From Anarhynchus alexandrinus (taxonomy: Eukaryota; Chordata; Aves; Charadriiformes; Charadriidae), in NCBI GenBank assembly GCA_008711295.1, contig VUYV01000521.1, positions 62,001 through 126,000 of the forward strand: DNA of 64,000 bases, in the 5' to 3' direction. Below, piece after piece: positions 30,061 to 41,517 of the stretch; position 1 is the stretch's first letter, and every line of letters begins with the position of its first letter. The notes beneath the pieces were generated by a model. That model did not search any database. It worked only from the letters and a program-made list of their open reading frames with translations, and had not been told where the DNA came from. Position numbers and translations under genes: made by a program.

Positions 30061-33000
30061 TGGTTACTTTTCATACACTGTAGGAGAGGAGGGCTTAGAG
30101 GATCTTCTCTCTCCCCTGAATCCAACAGGGTGACATGCAGAAACCTCTGCCGCTAATAGTGTGGAGCCTCAGGTGCTTTTGGGCAGAGCCATGTCAAGGT
30201 GCTTTTGAGCAGGAGCACCTCAGGGGTGTTCTACGTGGCTAACTGCAACACCTGTGGTCCTGCCAGGCTGCCCGGTGGCTCTCACTTTATCGGTGTGCAT
30301 ACAAACAGCTCTCTTCCACCGACCTGTAGGTTGGCAGTCGTTAGTCATGAGCCGCTCTTACAGAATGGGAGGGCAAAGGAGCGCTGCATGCTTGCCCTAG
30401 GTTCTCCAACTGGAGTGATCATCAACAAGGTCTGTTGTAGGAAAGGAGCTGGCTGAATAATGACCTGGGCTAATTACCAGCTGGGAACAAAAACAGGAGC
30501 ATAAGGGATACCTGTGGGCAGAGGTGCTGTCCTATAACCCCATCAGACCACTGATAAAACTGTTCTGATGGCTGATTTTTTTCTCCCCCTCTAATTTTCA
30601 ACCTAAATGTGTTCACAGTGCATTTATTCTCTTGTTGTCGTGCCAGCACTATTCTTTTGCTTCAGCAGTTTTGTTTGTCTCCTGTGATATATTTAGAGAG
30701 CAATCCTATCCGCTCTCTGCCTACATTTGGCTAAGCTAAACAAGCCAGGCTCTTAAGTTTCTTCTTGTTTGATAGGTTTTCTGTTTCCCCCAGGCCCTTT
30801 CTGCACCTGTTCATTTGAGTTTATCATTTTTAAATGTGGGTGAACAGATTTTTTTTTGTGTACGATGCTCCTGTCATCAGTGCCTGTACAATAGCACTGG
30901 TATTACACCGCCTTCTCTGGACTGCGTTTGCTTTTCTTACGGCCTCATCATCTCTGTGACCCCTAATGCAGCTTTAGTGGTTATTTTTCCTAACTTTGCT
31001 GTGAATATGCACAATTGTTAGCTAAACTGTGTTAGCTAAATAAATACCTCTCTCACTGTCTCATGCCTGATAATGTGGGGAGGAGCTGGAGTCATCACAG
31101 CATAAGCCTGTGCATGTTGATGCTTTGAACTGGTGCCTTGTCCTCAGGGGCAAGCTTTTTCCATGAGGGCTGGCAAGGGCTTTTTACTGCATCTGCTGAT
31201 GTGTTGGCTGATGTAAATATGCCGGAGCGAGGGAGCTGTCATTCCTCCTAGCAAAGGCGAGTTCCCATCCTCAGCTCCCTCTCTGGGAGCTGCCTCTAGC
31301 CCTGTCCCGGTGACAGGGGACCGGGTTGCTGCAAGGGTGGACGTGATGAAGGGCTCAGAAGAAGAGCACAGAGCCCCACAGCCTGGACTTGACCTGCGAG
31401 TGCTTCTGGCTGTAGCTGCAGCTCGGCTGCTCTTCAGTTTTTCCAAAGCTAGTCTTCTGCTGCCCTACTTTTTATAATTCACTCAGAAGCAGAGAGTGTT
31501 TTTCCTCTGCCTGGCACGGTGGAGGAGCAACCTCTCTCCCGTCGCTCCCAGCTTGAAGGGACGTGGTTTTCATACCCCCCGTCCCTGTCCCCAGCCAGCT
31601 CCAGGCTGTTCTGGGCTGTCAGCTCCCTGCCTTTCCGCACAACGCTGAGCCCTCTGCCAGACTTTTCAGCTATAAATGGANCCCAAGAGATGCTGCGGGA
31701 AATCGGAGCTGGGCCAGGCTTCCTCTGAATTAGGAAAACATACGACCCAACCATCGGCATTTTGTAGGTTCTCTGGAAGCGTGGTGCCTGGCTTTGGGGA
31801 GCTGTCTGTGCCCCGGCGAGGGCTGTGCTGCTCAACCGCTTGTTTGCGCTGCCGGGGCGGTTCTTCCCAGACTGGAATGCAAAGCTGGGGCAGACCTATA
31901 GGTGCTATCTCCAGCCCCATGCACCGTCCTACAAACAAAGCGCCTGTCTGACCGGAGCATTGTGTCTCAAGGGAAGGGCAATGTTTTTGTTACTGACTGC
32001 ATCCTGCTTCCACATCCGTATCAGGCACTTAATAAAAGAAGCCTGGCTTTTGTATATAACGAACAACCCCATTTGCCTCCCATAATTTTGGGATTTATGG
32101 CAGAGATCCTGGGATCTTTTAAGCTGTGTTGCATTCTCCCTCCCCTGAGGGGCAGGGAGGATCAGTATCTTCTGGTTCAGCAGGGATCTGGGTCCTGAGG
32201 TATGCAGACCAAGGTGACTCAGGGAGTCAATAGCTGCCCTGAATTTTAAACTGAAGTCTTTTGTGTAGTCTGGAGTAGAGTGCTACCCTCCATCCGCCCT
32301 GCAGGCATCCAGGCCATTCATTCCATGCAGAGTACAGGTCTGTATTTAGAAAACTAATTTGTACTCTCATGTTGAAAAATTGTAGTCTGAAAGTCTCGTA
32401 GTTCGTGTGCTTCATAGAGGCTGCAGGGCCAGGTTCCAGTCTGGTGACCTTTCGCTGGCAGCAGTGGGTTTGCATCCTTTGGTCTTAGATAGCAACACCT
32501 CGAGCAGCTGCTCCAGAGTCTTCCTTACCTCCTGGCAATCGTCCCTTAAAAACCTTCAGGCTGTGGATAAGAGAACACAGGATATTCAAAACGTGCAAGC
32601 CGGGTTTATGGTTGCCCAGTATTCTGCCTGCAGTTCTGCTTCTGGTTCCCTTTTTGCTGTGGCAGCAGATGGTGTCTGACACTTTTTCCTCTGCAGGGTG
32701 CCTGGTAGCCTGAGTTTTCTCTACTCGGTGGCTCGGTTGCGTTGCCATTTGGATGGGTTGGTGGAGCTGGTGGCTGGGCAGTGTTCGATGGGCAATGTGC
32801 AGGAATACATCTGCTCTCTTTTTCTGTGAGCTGGAGAATGTAATATCCCCGACCAGAATATTATGTAGGGGTTATGGTTCGCTGAAACCTCCTTTCTGTG
32901 TTTCTGGTGGGATTGCAGGCAGTACTTTGTGTGAAACAGATGAGGGACAGATGAAGTGCCTCCTTCACCCTTCCCCATGCCATCAAGCTGCTGTGAGGCA

Positions 33001-34145
33001 AGGGTACCTTTGAGCTCTGGGAATAAATGAAATTAAGATATTGTGTGTAGTTGTAGCTGCCTGATGCTCTTTCCTGTGGTAAGCTCTGCTGAAGCTGGGC
33101 CAGGCGTCGGATCCTGCTGGTTTGCCAGCTCGACTTGGATTGCTTCAGGGTAAACTTGGCTGGGAGGAGTTTTTCCGCTTGCTGTATCCCTCCCAGATGT
33201 TCAGGGAGGCTGGTTACCCCAATTCTGCTTGGCCTTATGCAATCTGCCTTCTGCTGAACACTTAATTCCCAGTTCTTCACCAAAGCCCTGGACGCACAGC
33301 ATGGTGTTTTCTGAGGTTTGTTGGCTGTAGGTCTCTGTTCCTCTGATTCTGGAACGTGAAGCTTCATTGGGGTTTTGCTTGTGATATTGGCTGCTCATCT
33401 GGAGCCCACAGTTTCTCCCCCTAGTCTTCCCATTCTTGTGTGTGCTTGCCTGGACTGGGAATATTGGTTTCCACAATTCACATCTGTTGTGCCTGGGGTG
33501 CGTATTTGCTGAGCATCTTTGTAGCGCTTAAGCCTTGCCCTGGACTCTGCACTTCTGACTGAGTCCTCGGTGGAGCTGTGGATGGCAGTGTGTGTCCATC
33601 ACCTGGCACTAACAGGTTCTCTTAGGGATCCTTGGCAGAATGATGATGACACTAAATCATAGTTACAATTAAAGCTTTATTTTCTTGACAGGTTCCTGGT
33701 GCCCAGGAGCCTTGAGGTCGGTAGGGAGGGGAAGAAGAAATCTGTTTGATTTGTCTACTTGGTGCACAGGACTTTCAGGGCCTGGTAACGAGGGGAAGGC
33801 AACGAATACGTGACCCACTTGGCCACAGGGAGTGCCTGCTCACCCTATAAAACGGCGTTAGTTGTGCTAACCACATTGCCAGGGGTTGAGAGCAGGGGGA
33901 ACAGGTCACAATGCCCTCCTCAGGTCCGCTCCTCTCTGAACAGTCTCCCCATGGACAGCTCTTGGGCTGCAGTCACAAATGTTCTGCGGACACCAGTATC
34001 TGCCTGGCACAACCTGCCAAGGCTGCTGTTGGAGGACACTGCCTTAGGATGCTTTCAAACTCTCTGATAGTTCAATCGCTTTGCAGAAAACTATGCACTA
34101 CAGTGGTGGTGTCTCTTGAGCAACTTCTCCATGTCATTCGTTTTC
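30061..34145. other. Intergenic stretch without recognised genes
   Basis: I see no homology-supported exon, LTR or CR1. A single N occurs at 31681 without duplicated flanks. Scattered AATAAA words occur near 31039 and 33024, with no gene to attach them to. Confidence 0.6.
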
Positions 34146-34780
34146 GCAGCCAAGAAGGCCAACCATATCCTGGGCTGCATCAGAAGAAGCGTGGCCAGCA
34201 GGTCAAGGGAGGTGATTCTGCCCCTCTACTCTACTCTGGTGAGACCCCACCTGCAGTACTGCCTCCAGCTCTGGAGCCCCCAACATAGGAAAGACATGGA
34301 CCTGTTGGAGCAGGTCCAGAGGAGGGCCACAAAAATGATCAGAGGGCTGGAACACCTCTTCTATGAGGACAGGCTGAGAGAGTTGGGGTTGTTCAGCCTG
34401 GAGAAGAGAAGGCTCCATGGAGACCTTATTGCGGCCTTCCAGTACCTAAAGGGGGCCTACAGAAGAGCTGGGGGAGGACGTTTTACAAGGGCGTGTATTG
34501 ATAGGATGAGGGGGAATGGCTTCAAACTGGAAGAAGGTAGATTTAGATTAGATATTAGGAAGAAATTTTTCACTTTGTGGGTGGTGAGGCACTGGAACAG
34601 GTTGCCCAGAGAAGCTGTGGAGTTCCCATCCCTGGAGGTGTCCAAGGCCAGGTTGGATGGGGCTTTGAGCAACCTGGTCTGGTGGGAGGTGTCCCTGCCT
34701 ATGGCAGGGGGTTTGAAACTCGATGATCTTCAAGGCCCCTTTCAACCTAAACCCTTCTATGATTCTATGATTCTGTGATT
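34146..34780 (+). mobile_element. CR1 LINE, 5'-truncated, ORF2 C-terminal part open
   Basis: About 635 bp of CR1 ORF2 end and 3' UTR. A stop-free frame covers the C-terminal region after the reverse transcriptase core ([16 protein letters not shown], [25 protein letters not shown]). It ends in TTCTATGATTCTATGATTCTGTG. The open frame shows limited decay; it is a transposon remnant and not a host gene. Confidence 0.93.
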
Positions 34781-34878
34781 TACGAGAAGAACTTATTGTT
34801 GGCTGATTTCACAATGGCTGGTTCAAATTGCACCAGGACCCTCCACAAGTGCCAGAGCAAGAGAGTGGTTCAGATGGT

Positions 34879-35501
34879 TTTGCCAACCGCATCCTGGGCT
34901 GCATCAAAAGAAGTGTGGCCAGCAGGGCGAGGGAGGTGATTCTGCCCCTCTACTCCACTCTCGTGAGACCCCACCTGCAGTACTGCCTCCAGCTCTGGAG
35001 TTCCCAACATAAGAAGGACATGGACCTGTTGGAGCGTGTCCAGAGGAGGGCCACGAGGATGATCCGAGGGCTGGAGCACCTCTCCTATGAGGAGAGGCTG
35101 AAGGAGTTGGGGCTGTTCAGCCTGGAGAAGAGAAGGCTCCGCGGAGATCGTATTGCGGCCTTTCAGTACCTAAAGGGGGCCTACAGGAGAGCTGGGGAAG
35201 GACTTTTGACTAGGGCATGTAGTGACAGGACAAGGGGGAATGGCTTCAAACTGGAAGAGGGCAGGTTTAGATTGAACATTAGGAAGAAGTTTTTCACTTT
35301 GAGGGTGGTGAGGCACTGGAACAGGTTGCCCAGAGAGGTTGTTGAGGCCCCATCCCTGGAGGTGTTCAAGGCCAGGCTGGACGTGGCCTTGGGCAACCTG
35401 GTCTAGTGGGAGGTGTCCCTGCCTATGGCAGGGGGGTTGGAACTCGATGATCTTCAAGGTCCTTTCCAACCTAAACCATTCTATGATTCTATGATTCTAT
35501 G
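34879..35501 (+). mobile_element. CR1 LINE, second copy 98 bp downstream
   Basis: It has the same orientation and nearly the same 5' truncation point as the copy ending at 34780. It has an open C-terminal ORF2 frame and a perfect ATTCTATGATTCTATG end. The bases between the copies do not resemble either 5' flank, so I favour two insertions over a tandem duplication. Confidence 0.93.
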
Positions 35502-35594
35502 GTGGTGTGTGAGTGCAAATTTGGTGTGCTGCTAATCTCATCCCACCAATGGAATGTGGAGTGTGGCCGTCCTACTGCTGTAATGGTTGTGCTA

Positions 35595-36336
35595 TGTCGT
35601 GGTTTAGGCCAAATTGGCTACTGGGGACCTAGGGGACCCCAGATGGGACCGACAGATGCTCCCCTCTACCCCTCTTCAGAGAGAGAGGTAGAGGAGGAAA
35701 AAGAGACTTATGAGTTTAGAAGGAACTAAACTACTTTAATGAAATGTTAATAATAAAATGAAAAGAAATAAAGAAAAATATATACAAAACCGTATCAAGC
35801 TCCCGAGATGACAATCACGACACCAGCTGGCACTGGGCCAGTCCCAGGCTGGACTCGGTGACGGAGGGGAACCGGATTCCGGATCTGGATTCAGGATCGA
35901 GATCACAGGCAGACGAACAGAGTCCTCCTCAGACATCAGCCATTGTAGGAAGAGACAAGAGGGGCTGACCCTTTGATCCATCAGCTTTTATACTGAGCAT
36001 GCTGCAGATGGGATGGAATACCCTGTTGGTCAGTTTTGGGTCACCTGTCCTGTCCGCTCCTCCCTGCAGGTGGGACCCCACTATGTTTTTCGCTTCCGCC
36101 CTTCCAACGGGGCAAACAACAAAGTTGGTTGGCCTTGGGTGTTATGGCAATAAGTATAAGCAGGAGCCTCTCTGCATACCATGCCTGGGCAGCAGCTATA
36201 AACATTGGTCTTATCACTCTGAGAAAGTGAACATTTGTCTGCACAATATGCTGTTAATTTCAGTAGTTAGAAGAGGCCCAGCTAAGAAGCGAAGTTACTG
36301 AACAAAATTGATTCTGTTTTACCTCAAACCAGGACA
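35595..36336 (-). mobile_element. Solo LTR 2, same family
   Basis: 742 bp, TGT...ACA ends, perfect 5-bp duplication TGCTA (35590-35594 and 36337-36341). On the minus strand it has a TATAAAA box at 35986-35992 and ATTAAA at 35735-35740. It has the same length as solo LTR 1 and few differences, which indicates recent activity of the family. The different target site shows it is an independent insertion. Confidence 0.92.
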
Positions 36337-38639
36337 TGCTACCACATACACAGCATTGAGACTATGCCTGGCAAAGCCTGTGGAGTACAGGTGTCTAGCT
36401 GTGCGTGGCCCTGTGTCATCACAAGTTCAGGTGCAGACCACGAGCATTAGGGCTCCACAGCTCCTGGCATCAGGCTGTGGTGGGATATCTCACTGAGACA
36501 GAGCATTCCTGGTCACTGTGCCTGGAGCACTCCTTGTCAAACACCAGGCTTTGCAGAGCATCAAAAGCTCTGGTACCTTCAGTGCCTGGGTCCAGTGGGG
36601 ATCTCTGTGGAACGCATGCTGTGCAACACATCTAGCTGTGGTTTGGAAGACACAGTGAAGACTACAATTTTCTGATGATTCTAAGTTAGTCAGGGCAGTC
36701 AGTTTGAAAAGTGCCTGAAGAAGTACAGGAAAATCTTGCAAAACTATTAGGATGATAAAACAGCAAATGGGATACCATGCTCATAAATGCCACAACTTTA
36801 TGCATGTAATGGTGATTTGTGAACAGTTTCTCACTGCCCACAAGAAGCCCTTTGGAGTCACTGGATTGTTATTTGAGTGCATCAGCTCAATGTTCAGCTG
36901 TAGCCAAAAAGGCAGACCTCATACTGGAATTAAAGAATAAATCACAAAATGATGGTATATATTTTTGTATACTTAGGAATACAGTCATGTTGTGCCTGCA
37001 TCTTGAGTACCACATAGTCTGGTCACCCTCTCTCAAAAAGAGTGGCATAGACCTGGACATGATACAGAAAAGGAGAATGAGGATGATTAAGGGACTGGGA
37101 TAGCTTCTGTCGGAAGAGAGATTAAACCAGGAAAAGTAGGTGATAGTGGGAAAGAGTAAAGGCCTATAAAATACATACAGAGGGGAGAAGTTGAGTAAGG
37201 AATGACCTTGCTCAACTTAGCTGTTTCTCACAGCACAGAGGAAGCACACCCAGCAAAATTATTTATTAGGTTAAGGAAGTCCTTTTTCAACACACTTGAT
37301 TTGCACAACACGTTGCTACGAGATGGCATGAAGGCTGAAAATACACGCAGATTCCAAAAGGAACCAGACACCTCAGTGGCAGAGATGTGTTTCAGTGGCT
37401 GTTAAACGTGGTAGTCAGTGTGCAACCTCCAGCTCTAGAAGTTCCTTGACTGCTGATGAGTGTGGCCGTAGGAGAGATCACTCTGTACTCTGTGATATGT
37501 ATATGCCGGTGCCAAAATGCCAAGGATAGGGCAGTAGACCAGAATAATTCTTGTTGTGACCCAATATGGTGGTTCTTGTTACCAGAATGTGCTGAAACAG
37601 TGGGGTGAAAATGAACTGGTTTGGTTTTGAGCATTTCTGGTCTAACGGCTCCCCTGCGGGAGTTACACACAGGTCGGCACAGATTTTCTTAGATCTTTTA
37701 TTAGCAAATCTGAAAGCACTTGAGGAGAAAGGGACTGGTGCAGGCATCACCCACCAGCTCGGTGTGCCCGACGCTGCTGTGGTTGTTGCAGAGTGTGGCA
37801 GCTCTGTGGCTGCTGCCCAGCTGGCCACGTGAGATGCCTGGCCTTAGCTCTCTGGTGCTATCTTTGCCCCCCGTCCCTTGGCTTCTGATTGGGATCTGGT
37901 TTATGTCCTGATGGAACAAAATCTGGATTTTTCAGAGCCTGTTCTTCATATAACTGTGGGTGTTATTGTTATCCATCCAAATGCCTCGTCCTACGGAGAG
38001 GGGAAAGAGCAGGCCATCACGAATTCTGTTGTGAATTCCTCTGTCCTTTCCAAGTTCTGTGTTGCAATTTCCTTCGCAGTCTAAGTAGCAAAAAGGCTCC
38101 AGTCTCCCTCCACTGAGAACTGGGAGAGGCTGGAACTGCCTTGCGAAGTCTGTTTGCTGATAGTGGAGTGCCTTAGATGCTCACTTTAGGAGCAATAGCA
38201 GGAGCCACTGTTATTTGCCACTCACCCCGTTGAAAACTTACCAAACCAATGTTTTTTCGTTTGTTTTGTTTGTTGGGGTTTTTTTGTGGAAGTTGGCTGA
38301 GGCTGTAGCAAAAGCAACCAGGCAGTAATGGGCATATGATTTTTGTCTGCCATTCAGCTCGCTGCAGGGGGATTCTGAACTGCTCAAGCCTGAGCATGGT
38401 ATCACAGTGAGATTTGGGGAACACCGGGCTCAGAATCCAGTCAAAATTTTGCCTGTGCCTTGTTCCTTGAACCCAAATCCATACACTCATGAGCTGCGAT
38501 GTTTGTGCCTTTTTCAGCAGGATGGATAAAGAGTTTAAAGCCCCTGTTGTGCTGCCCAGTTCCTTGCTCCCTGCAGAGGGGGGAGGGGGGAAAAAAGGGA
38601 AAAAAAAGTCTCCTGGCAGCCTCAAGCTGTTTTTAAACG
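36337..38639. other. Intergenic; contains an old CR1 remnant (about 36660-37400)
   Basis: The stretch around 36900-37110 keeps the CR1 block order (a GCCAAAAAGGCAGACC-like block, then CAGAAAAGGAGAATGAGGATG, then GGGACTGGGATAGC) but is heavily decayed. The rest shows nothing I can name. Confidence 0.5.
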
Positions 38640-39193
38640 CGACAAATGCCCGGGGTGCCTGTCTGCCAGAGCCTCCCGCCGGTACACCCAGTCCCATTTT
38701 AGCACGCTTCTCCGCGCGGCTATATCTGGCTCCAGCTCCTTGCGCTGGGAACGTGACCTCATCGTTGTTTTGGTATTTCCAGTGATTCAGCCCGGTCCGG
38801 GGCAGGGAGGAGTCCGTTCCTGGTGCGGGCTGACAGGGGTGTTTGCGCGTTGCTGGAATTCCAGAGCCCTGCAGCCCCAGCCCTTCCGCTGCCTTGACAG
38901 CTCGGCCAAGGCTGCGCTGGGGCATCGCCTTCCCGCCTGGCAGATGGCCCGGGCGCCACGGGTAGGGGGTCCGAAGCTCCTGCTTTTGGGTGTAACGGGG
39001 TTCCCTGTCTTTGCAGCGTCCCTGCCGTGGTGAGGGTGAAGAAGGCTTCGCGCTCGTAGCTCGTACGCCGGGGAAAGCCACAAGGAGTCTCTGCTCTATG
39101 GGTGGAAAAAGAGTCTCGCAGGATGCTCCTTAGTGCGTACAGACTGCCGGCATCCCATAATGAAGTTAACTTTGCGACGTCTGCATCAGCTTG
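38640..39193 (+). promoter_or_regulatory. CpG-rich block, candidate promoter and first exon
   Basis: CpG dinucleotides are frequent (roughly 40 or more by eye in 550 bp), in contrast to flanking DNA. On the plus strand it ends in a near-perfect splice donor TTG/GTAAGTG at 39193/39194. No protein is recognised, so a 5' UTR exon of a downstream gene is the simplest reading. Confidence 0.4.
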
Positions 39194-39218
39194 GTAAGTG
39201 TTATGATTTTTATTTCAC

Positions 39219-39244
39219 GGGGGGGGGGGGGGGGGGGGGGGGGG
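39219..39244 (+). repeat. Poly-G run (26 G)
   Basis: An uninterrupted G homopolymer 25 bp after the candidate donor. Length is likely to vary or be miscalled. Confidence 0.95.
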
Positions 39245-41089
39245 AACTGAGGCACTGAACAGGGAGGTGATCTGCTTGAGGTTTTATGCAGCTGAGCTAG
39301 AAACGTAAAATTCGATGAAGTGCTGCTGACTCTCTCTGTCCTGTAATGGCTGGATGCCTCCAGTGAGGGTTGAACGCGAGCAGTGGGGTCAGACTGAGGT
39401 GGAGCAGTGCTTGTAGGGAAGACCAGCTCCCAACGTGAGATGAGGCCAGGCTGTACAGATTGCTAAACCCCTTTTTCTGTGGGTATAACTTTCCTCCATC
39501 TCTCCAGGTGTGGTCAGAAAGCACAGGGGAGAGCCTGTAGACACGATTCCCCAGACAAGGTCGACACTGATGCTCCTGGCAGGCTGTGGATGCTGCAGGG
39601 CTGTCACTTGTGCCTTGGCAGGAGGATTGCTGTTGCTGCCGATGTGACGAGCCTTATTGCAGCCTTGATCTGAACACTCTCAACTGCCTCATTTCAGCCT
39701 GGGTTGTTGTGAAGGATTTTTTAAACCCTTTGGGATCATCTGGTGGTTAGCCATGCCCTGGCTGAGACCAGTTTGGCTGCAGAAGCAGCTTGGTTGAAGA
39801 CGTGGCTTTGGTGTTGTCTTGCTTAGCAGTGACCCAGCCTGTCAGTGTAGTCGCTTCACCCCAGCAGAGACCTGTTCCCAGTTTGTCACTATGCAGGAGT
39901 AACCTTGCTTTCCCAGTTGTGTGGAGGGGTAGTGGCTGTACCAGCAGTTTGCTGGAGAGAGGAGACAATAGATAATACAACCTGGGTGGTCTCATTAATG
40001 GGGAGCATTTCAGGCTGGCTTAATGCCTGGCTGGCTTCACCCCTCTGGTAGGTATCACCAGGACATACACCTATTACTCTGGGGTCCCTGTGCTCTCCTT
40101 GAAGCTAGGTTTTTAACAGCACTCCCTGATGCAATTGGCCTAAATCAACTGTTTTCAAGCTTTTTCTTTAGAGGCTAGGCAATATTTTTTCAAATGATGT
40201 GTCCCAGCCTCTACAGAACAGCGCTCAGTTGGTACATGACTACTTGAACTTTGTCACTGGTTGCACCCAGAGGTCCCTGGTGAGCTGTATGCCTGTCTGG
40301 CACCGGGCTTGCTGAAAATAGTCTCTGCCCGCTGTGGTATGCATCCTGAAACAGCTCCTTCTCAGCCTCTTGCTGAGGTCTGTCAGTGCTAATTTAATGG
40401 ACAGTAGCTGGAACCTGCAACCCCCCTCTGCTGCTGCTTCCAGTTGTGGGCACGATGGAGGCAAAGCCCTCAAACCCTTTGACACATGGCTTCTTTGCCT
40501 AGTCCCTATCCCCCGTCTTCCTCAGTTGGTGTAAATCCAGTTGCAATACAGCTTGTAAGTTGTCCTGAAATGGGAGGGAAAGAAGAGTCCTAGCAGGAGG
40601 TGCCAAGGGCAGTAAACTCCTGGAGAGAGAGAGTAAGTCCCAAAGACAGGGAGCCCCTGAGCATGGGGAGAGGGCCTGGACAACGGGAATGGGCTCCTCC
40701 ACCATGAACTGGTGGCACAGGTGGATGGAGCCGTGCTCTGACCAGCCTTTCTCCCAGGCGTGATGGGCTGCTGTAGCACCGTGCGCCAGAGAAGGTGTGG
40801 GGCCGGGGCTGTCCCAGGTGGGCCGTAGGATGGAAAATGCCGTAGGTTTGCATTACGGCTAGCAGGTGCTGTGCGTGGACATGTAGGGGCTGCTGGAGAG
40901 TGTGGAGCTGGGGGGTCTCCCCTCGCCAGCGGTCACTCCACCCCATGGCTTCCCCTGGCAGGCTGGACGTGGCTCCTACCCCCCCTGCCCGAGCAGCCCG
41001 CACAGCCCCATCACCCTCTCTTCTCTACAGCTTGCTGCAAATGGCTGTCTGTAACAGGAGCTGCATTTCTGCCATAGCCCTCTCCCGAG
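39245..41089. other. Stretch between two CpG-rich blocks
   Basis: I see no homology-supported exon, CR1 or LTR. If the flanking CpG blocks are alternative first exons, this is intron. Confidence 0.4.
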
Positions 41090-41517
41090 CGCATCTGTAT
41101 TTCACCGGGGCTTTCATTAGCAATCTGGCCCTCGCGCTGCCGGCAGCCCTGGCTTTTCTCTCCTGCCCACACGCTCCGTGAGCAGCACCGGCGCCCGGGT
41201 ACCGCCGTGCCGGCGGAGAGGCAGGTGACTGGCAGCGGGAGGAATCCCTGAGCCAGCTCCCATCTGGGAGAAGTGCCTTGTCATGTTGCCTCTCTCGCCC
41301 GCCATCCTGCAGCACCGGGCTTGCTGCCTGCGGAGACTCCCTGCGGCACGGCTCGCTGATCCCTGAGCCGGCACGGGGACAGGCGGGTTTTGCTTTGGAT
41401 TATCGCTGGCTCTGCGTGCTGTCTTCTTCCTGCGGCGCTCTCATGCCGTTGCTGCCGCTGCCGGCTCCCAGCTGCGGCGAGCTGAGCCCACGATCCGGGG
41501 AGATTGTGTCTGGCAAG
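41090..41517 (+). promoter_or_regulatory. Second CpG-rich block with splice donor
   Basis: Dense CpG, including GGCGCCCGGG and GCCGGCGGAG. It ends in the donor GCAAG/GTAGGAG at 41517/41518. It could be an alternative first exon to the block at 38.6-39.2 kb. An open plus frame runs across it but the product is not recognised. Confidence 0.4.

Noticed and set aside
31681..31681. Another contig-overlap duplication at the single N
   Set aside because: The flanks on the two sides share no repeated block that I can find.
34116..34778. 220-codon frame as a host gene
   Set aside because: It is the C-terminal part of CR1 ORF2 with the CR1 3' end attached.
24765..36336. LTR 1 and LTR 2 as one 11.6-kb provirus
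   Set aside because: Each has a different perfect 5-bp target duplication, and host exon and CR1 sequence lie between them.
38173..39081. 302-codon minus-strand open frame
   Set aside because: It runs antisense through a CpG-rich block where stops are rare, and includes low-complexity Pro/Phe tracts from G- and A-runs. No recognisable domain.
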